The notes under the pieces were generated by a model. It was not told the origin of the DNA. It saw only the letters and a list, made by a program, of their open reading frames with translations, and made no database searches. A stretch of DNA of 64,000 nucleotides from Taudactylus pleione (Eukaryota > Chordata > Amphibia > Anura > Myobatrachidae), in contig JAUIMM010000113.1 of the NCBI GenBank assembly GCA_031769625.1, positions 17,156,001 to 17,220,000 on the forward strand, given 5' to 3'. Positions 44,972 through 52,589 of the stretch are shown piece by piece. Position 1 is the stretch's first letter; the number at the start of each line of letters is the position of its first letter. The position numbers and the translations under genes are program-made.

Positions 44972-45965
44972 TCTCTCTCTATATAAAATAAAGCCCCAGG
45001 TTTAGGAGTCTGTGTTCATCAGGCTAATCTCTTGAACCCCTGGATGGATGGTTTTCACTATTCTATACAGCATTTGTCAAGGAAGGTTTACTGTAGGTGA
45101 ATTAATCATTCATCTGTCACAAAAGAGAGCTGAGCAGTGATGCTTTTAGTGAAGCAAGTCACAGAGAAAATCTTGCATCAAGCTGCTGTGAATGAGCTGG
45201 CCAGGGTGTTGAAACAGCAAGAGATTATCTGAAATTGAGGCTTGGAATGAAGCAAGTTGCAGAAAAAACTGTTGTGCTATCTGAATGACTGACTGCTGCT
45301 GCTGCAGGGCTGAGAACTGCACTCTGATTGGCTCTCTGAGACAGTGAGAGCCAATCAGAGACTGCAATGTGCCCTGTTGCTTAACAGCAGTCTAGAGGAA
45401 GGAGAGAGTCAGGGACTGAGCAGGGTCACTTCTGAGACAGACAGAGAGTGAGACAGCATCCAACAAACCCATGAATATGCCCTAATGCAGACACAGTAGC
45501 CAAGAAGGAGCCAGGGGATGCATAGCTATTATGAATTATTCCCGCTCAACCACACACCCTTTGTGAACAGAAGGCACCTCCCATGGAAGTCAGCGCTGTT
45601 CTCGACAGGGGCACCACATCAAGGAAGCTCAACAGGAAGCCCAAGAAATACAGTGTACATTGTGCAAGAGTACATTGCGCGTTGAGACTGAAGCAATGTG
45701 CACAGGTGCACCAGCCCCAGGGACATGCTGCTGATAATGCTTAGGGTAGCTGCAGCACATCCCAGTGGTCAGGACCAAGCCATCTGCAGGGCAGCAGCAG
45801 TGGGGGTTGTGTTGACACTGGTGAGATGCAGTTGGCAGGAGTGAGAAGCAGGGGTTTGTGGTGAGATGCAGGGGACTGTGGTTACATGGCATAGATTGTT
45901 ATGAGATGCAGGGGGCTGTGGTGAGATAAAATTGATCCCATGCAAAGCCAGGGCAGGTCGCTAGT
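44972..45965 (+). mobile_element. Non-autonomous Helitron, copy 2 (994 bp)
   Basis: It starts TCTCTCTCTATATAAAATAA after A and ends ...GGGCAGGTCGCTAGT before T, consistent with Helitron insertion between A and T. It is collinear with copy 1: GGTTTTCACTATTCTATACA and AAGGAAGGTTTAC, a CCAATCAGAG inverted pair (45329-45360), the captured TMEM179-like segment, and the 3' end. No Rep/helicase. Confidence 0.75.
45530..45690 (-). pseudogene. Degraded TMEM179-like exon fragment in Helitron copy 2
   Basis: The minus strand aligns base for base with 20665-20825: TTTCTTGGGCTTCCTGTTGA, TGTGGTGCCCCTGTCGAGAA and GTGTGTGGTTGAGCGGGA correspond to the LGFLL, VVPLS and GMWLSG codons. Indels break the frame and the start codon is lost. 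The segment stops just after the WLSG codons, earlier than in copy 1. Confidence 0.7.
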
Positions 45966-45976
45966 TAATTCTAATT

Positions 45977-46326
45977 GGAGATATTTGTTGATCCCTGTTT
46001 TTTTGTTTTGGGTTTTGTAAAACCACCTTCAAATGTCATGGTTTTGAATTTGGCAAAACCTCCATCAAGTGTTTTGGTTCATGTTCAGTTTTGGTTTTGG
46101 ACTTCTTTAAGATTGATAAAAACAGCTAAAATCATGTAATTTGGACCTTTTTACATGCAATCCAAAACCCGAGATTTGGTTCAGAGTTTCTAACTACAGT
46201 ATATTTGTGCTGGGACTTGGTTCTAATCTCACTCCCAAAAATGATCCAAGCCAGTTTTCATTTGATCCGAGAACCCAAAATTCTAGTGTGTTCGGTTTTC
46301 AGGAACACCAGAATTCACATCTCTAG
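45977..46326. mobile_element. hAT-derived MITE 4
   Basis: It begins GGAGATATTTGTTGATCC, carries TTTTGGTTTTGGACTTC and ACATGCAATCCAAAACCCGA, and ends ACCAGAATTCACATCTCT. It lies 12 bases after Helitron copy 2. Confidence 0.75.
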
Positions 46327-47399
46327 TTATAAGTGTATGAATAGTTTGCACCCTAGAAGGTAAACTAAAAAGTTAAAGTTTTGGTGTTAAATCCCAAAAC
46401 TCTGAAGATGTTCCAGTTCTCATTTTTTTTCTTCAAACAGTCTTTGAAGTTTTCTGTCTTGTTGTACATCGATTAATTAGTTTTCAGGTATCTTGCTTCA
46501 CTACTATTAAAATCGATAATTCAGACACATTTTCAGTTGTTATAGCCAAAGGATTTTCTATAAACCAAAGGATTGCAATAGTTTCGAAAGTCTTGAAATC
46601 TGTAACTCATTTCTTTTTCAGTTTTAAAAGTAGCTGACTAAATCAACTCATTTCCACTTACTTATTTTCTTTCAAAAGTTCAGCAAAACATGGAATTCTC
46701 GTAAAATCTTAATCAAATTTCTTTTATATAAATTCTTAATCTATCTTCCAATGAAAATGTTATACTGTCCATCTTTGTTATAATTTTGATGATTTATTTC
46801 AGTCGGGTCTGAATCTTGAAAAATATTTTAAAAAAATCACTGAGAAAATTTAGTTTTAACCATCATTAAAATTTGTACTTCTGAGTGTGTTGTCTTACAT
46901 TTCTGTTAAAGATTGTTTGATTTTAAGATGAATCTGAAATAATCTTTATAATACTGTACTTATTCTTTTATTTACTATTTGACTTTAGTGTTATACATTA
47001 TTTTGAGACAAGTTTTTTTAAAACACATTCTTGAAACATATGATTAATTTCTCATGAATTTATAAAATTAACAATATTTCTTTCATCGTTATTAATTTAG
47101 ATTAATCCACAACTCTTGCAGAAAGACTTTACTAATGTTACTACAATGAAGAGTTATAATATTCTTAATATTTAAATATTTCTTCAGTAAGGATATAAAT
47201 CCTGAACTTACACCAACCTACTATCTTTTTTTTTTAAAAGACACTAGTGGTATCAATGTCACAGAAACGCTTGATGCTTTAGAATAACTTTAATATCTAC
47301 ATCTCCAATTTGCTTTTATTATTATGTTGACATAATTTTAAACATAGCACACACAATTTTGGCTTTATAGAGCCACACATAATCTAATTTGTGTACTAT

Positions 47400-47403
<4 letters not shown>
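46327..47403. other. Unassigned AT-rich sequence
   Basis: Low GC and no long frames. No repeat recognised. Confidence 0.4.

Positions 47404-47430
<27 letters not shown>
47404..47430. repeat. (TA)n microsatellite
   Basis: First of four TA tracts spacing the PLE chain to 51175. Confidence 0.95.
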
Positions 47431-47434
<4 letters not shown>

Positions 47435-47505
47435 AATGAAAAAAACAGCGGCACTCAGGGTCTTGAAAAAATCAAACTGGTGTATTTAGAAAATATCTCG
47501 ACATA

Positions 47506-47544
47506 AGACCAACGTTTCGGAGCCCATAGCCCCTTTTCAAGGTG
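47506..47544 (-). ncRNA. Hammerhead-like core, PLE-4 left arm
   Basis: Minus strand: CACC, TTGAAAA, helix II GGGGCT/GGCTCC, GAAAC, GTT, GGTC. Helix I ACC/GGU. The CUGANGA box is altered. Confidence 0.45.
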
Positions 47545-48175
47545 AGTGAGAACAAGTGAAAAAGGCGTCTTACCTTATAAAGAATGTGTCAAGGAGTGTA
47601 GAAACCGCCGTGTGGAAAGCAGCGCCGGTTCCGTCGCGTCCAGATGGATTTTTTCTTTAAACACTATTTGGCCCTCCGGCCTTAATGAAAAGATTTCTTG
47701 GAACATTTATAATTAATTTCATTTTTGGGAGAATATTGTCTTTTATATATATATATGTAACATTTTTAAGAATATTTATTTTCACTTATTCAGAGATTAT
47801 ATATATTTATATGGTATCATCACATTATCATACTCACACATATTTATTATCATATTTATTAATACATTTACTTTTTTTATTAAGATGTTAGTACAGTACA
47901 TATTTGTGTTTGAACACATGTGCACTTTCACAATAATATCTTTTATATTTTTTCACCTATTTTATATAGGTTTATGCTTATTATTTAACATATTATATTA
48001 TTCACTATTCTTTTACATTTTCACCTCTGCTTGATCTAATAATGCATCTGTAAGTCTCTATTATATACAAATAATTTTATGCACATAGTGCCTCTGGTGT
48101 CCAGTTGGTTCTCTTTCACCCATTTCTCACATATTTATCATTTCAAAGCTGGTTCCATGGGCACACAGCAGCGTC

Positions 48176-48245
48176 ACTGGGTTGCCATGGTCACGCAGTT
48201 GCCTGGACAACGTGACGCCGGGAGGAACATACGTCATCTCCTGCC
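48176..48245 (+). promoter_or_regulatory. X-box-like and CRE-like block in PLE-4
   Basis: GTTGCCATGGTCAC, GTTGCCTGGACAAC and ACGTCATC occur within 60 bases. The first two resemble RFX (X-box) half-site palindromes. It lies about 130 bases upstream of the right-arm core. Function is inferred only. Confidence 0.4.
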
Positions 48246-48369
48246 GCACAGGAAGTACTCTGTGCGGGGATGGATGTGACAGAACCGGCGCTGCTTTCCT
48301 CAAGGGCGGTTTCTTCACTCCTTGACACATTCTTTATAAGGTAAGACGCTTTTTTCACTTGTTCTCACT

Positions 48370-48407
48370 CACCTTGTCAAAGGGGCTCCAGGCTCCGAAA
48401 CGTTGGT
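48370..48407 (+). ncRNA. Hammerhead-like core, PLE-4 right arm
   Basis: CACC, TTGTCAA, helix II GGGGCT/GGCTCC (one G-U, one U-G), GAAAC, GTT, GGTC. Helix I ACC/GGU. Confidence 0.45.
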
Positions 48408-48549
48408 CTTATGTCGTGATATTTTCTAAATACACCAGTTTGATTTTTTCAAGACCCTGAGTGCCGCTGTTTTTTTCGTTGTTTGGATAATTTCTACAGA
48501 GGGCACCTGGGCTAATCCACATTAACAACAGGAGTGCCGGGCCGTTTCT

Positions 48550-48553
<4 letters not shown>

Positions 48554-48583
<30 letters not shown>
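48554..48583. repeat. (TA)n microsatellite
   Basis: Between PLE-4 and PLE-3. Confidence 0.95.
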
Positions 48584-48584
<1 letters not shown>

Positions 48585-48654
48585 TGTATAATGAAGTGGC
48601 ACTCTGAGACTTAAAAGCAGGTAACGAATGTTGTTTATTCCATAAGCTGGAAAA

Positions 48655-48696
48655 GCGACCAACGTTTCGGGGCCACACCGCCCCTTTGTCAAGGTG
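48655..48696 (-). ncRNA. Hammerhead-like core, PLE-3 left arm
   Basis: Same sequence as the core at 50758-50798 in inverse orientation: helix I ACC/GGU, helix II GGGGC../..GCCCC, GAAAC, GTT. The CUGANGA box reads UUGACAA. Confidence 0.5.
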
Positions 48697-49395
48697 AGTA
48701 GTGACAAGTGAACTAAAAGACATACCTTATATAACCAAGGAAACCCGGTCAGATCGGAAGAAGCATGCCAGGAAAGAGTGCAGGTGCGCGGCTGCCGTGT
48801 CTCAGAATGATGACGTCGTCACGTCGATGACGCCCGGTAACCCGGGTAACCAAAGACACGGACCAGCCTGAATGGTAGGTAAACAAAAGAAAAGATCAGT
48901 GACAGCTGCGGGATCCGTTACATGTCCTGTAACACCATAAAACAAAACAAAAACAGTGATTGCACCAAGAATTAAAAGAGCATGTACCCGGCAGAGAGGA
49001 AAAGACTGATACAAAGAATTAGACAAAGAATTAGAACCAATAGTTAAATGCCCCATAAGAAAATAATCGTAATCAGAAAAGGACAAAATCTATAAGAAAA
49101 ATTACACTTGAACTATAACAATGTCAACAAACTAAACACAATACGCGTGGATACTAGATACATGAATGGGAGAAGTGCATAATGGGAACTCTAAGGCCAC
49201 TGACAAATCAAATTATAGCGCAGATTACGGACTTGTTGGCCATGGATTAGCAGCAATGTGTAAAAATCCATGAGTGAAGCAAAGCAGACCAATTCGATTG
49301 ATGGTCCAGCATGCGGGGTCAGAACATTCAGAAAACACTCCATGTGATTCTCTCATTCAACCCATTGGGTCTGATGGTGTTCAAATTGTACATCC

Positions 49396-50127
49396 ATGAC
49401 GATGCCCAGGTCCCATCTGTTATCTCCCCAGGTGAGATTTAAAGAGGACATTATCCCGTGGGTCAGTAAATACAACACCTCTAGTCCTGTCCTACCAAGG
49501 GCGACGAGGGCCTTGTGGCCTATAGTTTCCACCGATAGTGATTTAAAATGTTTTAAAAATAAACGACCCATGGCATGTTTTTCACGTGGAAGGAACATCA
49601 AAGATATGATTGTCCACACGGACATTACTAATTTTGCGAAGGTACCAGGAACCATTAATTTTCTATCTAAAGAGAACGGCTGTTACAAATGTCTGCGATG
49701 TACTACATGCCGTAGTATGATCACTGGCTCTACCTTCAAGCACCCTCATTCTGAACAGCAGTATTCTATCAAGTATGTGCTAACTTGCACTTCTTCGTTT
49801 ATTGTATACATTATCATCTGTCCCTGCGGTCAATATTATGTAGGGAAAACCATCAGGTCCCTTCGTGAGAGGATGGCATTACACCGCTCGGCCATTAAAT
49901 CGGCCTTGAGCGGGAAAAGTTCTGATCAGCCAGTAGCCCGTCACTTTGCGGAGAAGAAACACGATTTATTCCAACTTAGACACATGATAATTGATCATGT
50001 GCCACCGTCTCTGAGAGGCGGCGATCGAGCCAACAAACTCCTCCAAAAGGAAGCCCGATGGATGTACAATTTGAACACCATCAGACCCAATGGGTTGAAT
50101 GAGAGAATCACATGGAGTGTTTTCTGA
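49396..50127 (+). CDS. PLE-3 RT C-terminal linker plus GIY-YIG endonuclease, intact frame
   Basis: This 243-residue open frame is the longest PLE frame in the window. Residues 1-75 match the end of the RT region (DIIPWVSKYNTSSPVLPRAT, then RGRNIKDMIVHTD). Next is a cysteine-rich linker, CYKCLRCTTCRSMITG, typical of PLEs. Then comes the GIY-YIG domain: YIIICPCGQYYVGKT, RSLRERMALHRSAIKSAL, QPVARHFAEKKH and a late KEARWMYNL holding a candidate catalytic glutamate. It ends in GLNERITWSVF and TGA. GIY-YIG enzymes nick DNA and in PLEs are thought to prime reverse transcription. The ATG lies at the junction with the inverted arm and is probably not the original start. Without an RT domain it could act only with one supplied elsewhere. 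Confidence 0.88.
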   Translation: MTMPRSHLLSPQVRFKEDIIPWVSKYNTSSPVLPRATRALWPIVSTDSDLKCFKNKRPMACFSRGRNIKDMIVHTDITNFAKVPGTINFLSKENGCYKCLRCTTCRSMITGSTFKHPHSEQQYSIKYVLTCTSSFIVYIIICPCGQYYVGKTIRSLRERMALHRSAIKSALSGKSSDQPVARHFAEKKHDLFQLRHMIIDHVPPSLRGGDRANKLLQKEARWMYNLNTIRPNGLNERITWSVF

Positions 50128-50603
50128 ATGTTCTGACCCCGCATGCTGGACCATCAATCGAATTGGTCTGCTTTGCTTCACTCATGGATTTTTACACATT
50201 GCTGCTAATCCATGGCCAACAAGTCCATAATCTGCGCTATAATTCGATTTGTCAGTGGCCTTAGAGTTCCCATTATGCACTTCTCCCATTCATGTATCTA
50301 GTATCCACGCGTATTGTGTTTAGTTTGTTGACATTGTTATAGTTCAAGTGTAATTTTTCTTATAGATTTTGTCCTTTTCTGATTACGATTATTTTCTTAT
50401 GGGACATTTAACTATTGGTTCTAATTCTTTGTCTAATTCTTTGTATCAGTCTTTTCCTCTCTGCCGGGTACATGCTCTTTTAATTCTTGGTGCAATCACT
50501 GTTTTTGTTTTGTTTTATGGTGTTACAGGACATGTAACGGATCCCGCAGCTGTCACTGATCTTTTCTTTTGTTTACCTACCATTCAGGCTGGTCCGTGTC
50601 TTT

Positions 50604-50645
50604 GGTTACCCGGGTAACCGGGCGTCATCGACGTGACGACGTCAT
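50604..50645 (+). promoter_or_regulatory. GGTTACCCGGGTAACC palindrome and ACGT-centred sites in PLE-3
   Basis: The 16-bp palindrome at 50604-50619 is followed within 25 bases by CATCGACGTGACGACGTCATC. The left arm repeats it at 48836-48851. The block sits about 130 bases upstream of the ribozyme-like core, as in other PLE ends here. A promoter role is inferred. Confidence 0.4.
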
Positions 50646-50757
50646 CATTCTGAGACACGGCAGCCGCGCACCTGCACTCTTTCCTGGCATGCTTCTTCCG
50701 ATCTGACCGGGTTTCCTTGGTTATATAAGGTATGTCTTTTAGTTCACTTGTCACTAC

Positions 50758-50798
50758 TCACCTTGACAAAGGGGCGGTGTGGCCCCGAAACGTTGGTC
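50758..50798 (+). ncRNA. Hammerhead-like core, PLE-3 right arm
   Basis: CACC, TTGACAAA, helix II GGGGC/GCCCC-type with loop around GGTGT, GAAAC, GTT, GGTCGC. Helix I ACC/GGU. Confidence 0.5.
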
Positions 50799-50946
50799 GC
50801 TTTTCCAGCTTATGGAATAAACAACATTCGTTACCTGCTTTTAAGTCTCAGAGTGCCACTTCATTATACAGTATATTTTCCTTCATTAGGAGGCACCTGA
50901 GCACCGTTTTGATGGTGGATTTACTAGAGTGCCGGACTATTTGTAC

Positions 50947-50947
<1 letters not shown>

Positions 50948-50979
<32 letters not shown>
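50948..50979. repeat. (TA)n microsatellite
   Basis: Between PLE-3 and the next PLE fragment. Confidence 0.95.
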
Positions 50980-50980
<1 letters not shown>

Positions 50981-51143
50981 CAAAGTAGGCGGCACACGGA
51001 TACTTTGCAGAAGGTGAAAATTCTATGTCAATAAATACCTAATATTCATACTACTTTTATGGGGACTTCTTTTTCCTAATGGAAGGCACCAGAGCGCGTA
51101 ATCTGCTGGCTAAGCCACAGGAGTGCAAGGCCATGCACCCAAG

Positions 51144-51146
<3 letters not shown>
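50980..51146 (+). mobile_element. PLE terminal fragment between (TA)n tracts
   Basis: It starts TTGCAAAGTAGGCGGCACAC, contains AATAAATACC and GAAGGCACCAGAGC, and ends with GAGTGCAAGG about 20 bases before (TA)n. No core was found; only the distal end is present. Confidence 0.5.

Positions 51147-51175
<29 letters not shown>
51147..51175. repeat. (TA)n microsatellite
   Basis: Ends the PLE chain. Confidence 0.95.
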
Positions 51176-51180
<5 letters not shown>

Positions 51181-52387
51181 ATTTAAACACATGAGGCCAG
51201 GAAACTGCTATTCTTGTGGTGTTTTAGACCCAGAATTGGTATTATACAAAATCATATTGCTATGTGCATACCAGATACAATCTTTATATGTGATCACATA
51301 CCAAAGAGATGCCAATTAATCTGCAAGGAAGGGGCAATACTAATACTGTAGTATTTTAGAGTTAAAATATATAGCTATTCAAACCAAATATTATATGAGT
51401 ACTTCAGATTAACTTTATCAAAGCTTATTTGATTTTACTTTAGTTCCAATGAAGGGGAGTTACTCCAAAATACTTCTCTTTGTTGGTGTTATCTGGAACA
51501 TATCCACACACCAGAAACAACCAACACAACCAGTAGAGATGATAGTGTAATATTATATTAAAAAAGTATTTACATTAACCATACAAAGACATTTGTGTAT
51601 ATGTTAAAAGCTTATCTGACACTGGTTGTGGTAAGTGTAGTCCACTAATCATGCTGCTCCCAGATATGAACTCCCTACTGATGTTTTGTGTTCCAGGATT
51701 TCCAACAAGAGTTCCAGATAGAGAAGACCACCCAACATGTTTCATTGTTCCCCCGGTGGGTGTTCCCCTTTCCTTTTTGTGACTCACAAATGTTGCCTCC
51801 TCAAGGCAAATGTGATCTATAAAGAGTTCCTGAAGATTCACACTTTAACAAAAATAAATAAACCCAGATAAGAACATATAAAGTATGTATCTGGTACATA
51901 TATATCTCTACAACTTTGCAAAATACCATTTGGGTCTAAAAAAACTACAGTACACTGTAAGCACTTTCCTGGTCTATTGTCTTTTGTTGTCTTTTGGTGT
52001 CTGCTTTAGATCCTTCTTTTGGCTTGGATTAATGAGGGAGAGCTGCAATCAAGATATTTAAGATTTATTTTTGTATATCATAATTAAGCAACTTTATCTA
52101 GCGTGAAAATATTATTTGCTGTTGTATTATATATATTTACCCCTCAACTGCTTTCTCAAGTGAGGGGAACACTGGACCAAAACTAAGCTCAGAAAATGAA
52201 TGGAGTACTGTATATCCAGAGTCTAATCATTGCTGTCAGACAGCGAGTATCTAGAAAACCTCAGGTATTCAAAGTGCCCATTTGACAGTCATCTTTATAG
52301 AATGTGATGATATTTTACAGTTTCTGCTCCACTTCTTTAACCTAGAAACTCTTTTCTCCCATTATTGCTAATACTGGATGTCTCACT
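51176..52387. other. Unassigned AT-rich sequence
   Basis: No gene or repeat recognised. Confidence 0.4.
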
Positions 52388-52589
52388 TAGGGGTCTATGT
52401 ACTAAGCAGTGATAAGAGACAGAGTGAAAAGTGATAAGTAAGTGATAAGGTACCAGCCAGTCAGCTCCCAACTGTAATTTTTCAAACACAGCCTGTGAGA
52501 TGGCAGGTGGGAGTTGATTGGCTGGTACCTTATCACTTACTTTCACTTTTCACTCTGTCTCTTATCACTGCTTAGTACAAAGACCCCTA
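52388..52589. repeat. Foldback MITE, about 200 bp
   Basis: TAGGGGTCTATGTACTAAGC pairs with GCTTAGTACAAAGACCCCTA. The arms continue through AGTGATAAGAGACAGAGTGA and GATAAGGTACCAGCCA.TCA. Pairing is nearly perfect, so it is relatively young. The centre resembles that of 7146-7336. Confidence 0.92.

Larger units (their letters stand above)
47431..48551 (+). mobile_element. Foldback PLE (PLE-4), inverted terminal arms of about 215 bp
   Basis: The left arm (47431-47645) is the reverse complement of 48268-48485 with few mismatches. Each arm carries a hammerhead-like core. The spacer is AT-rich with a CpG/GTTGCCATGG block at 48176-48250. The right end has GAGTGCCGG less than 20 bases before (TA)n. 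It has no recognisable coding sequence, only the PLE end architecture. Confidence 0.75.
48581..50946 (+). mobile_element. PLE-3: young, 5'-truncated PLE with 817-bp inverted arms
   Basis: The left arm 48581-49397 is the reverse complement of 50058-50875, with only about three substitutions spotted by eye. The 660-base centre plus the right arm encodes the RT C-terminus and a complete GIY-YIG domain (49396-50127). RT catalytic motifs are absent. The right arm continues to 50946 with a GAGTGCCG signature, then (TA)n. A partial inverted copy as the left end fits PLE biology, where terminal repeats may be inverted. Confidence 0.9.

Noticed and set aside
48802..49086. Identical open frames at 48802-49086 (minus) and 50369-50617 (plus) starting MSFSDYDYF
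   Set aside because: They are the two arms of the PLE-3 palindrome in the 3' untranslated region; no domain is recognisable.
49353..49655. Minus-strand frame overlapping the GIY-YIG gene
   Set aside because: Antisense shadow of the PLE-3 coding region and its inverted arm.
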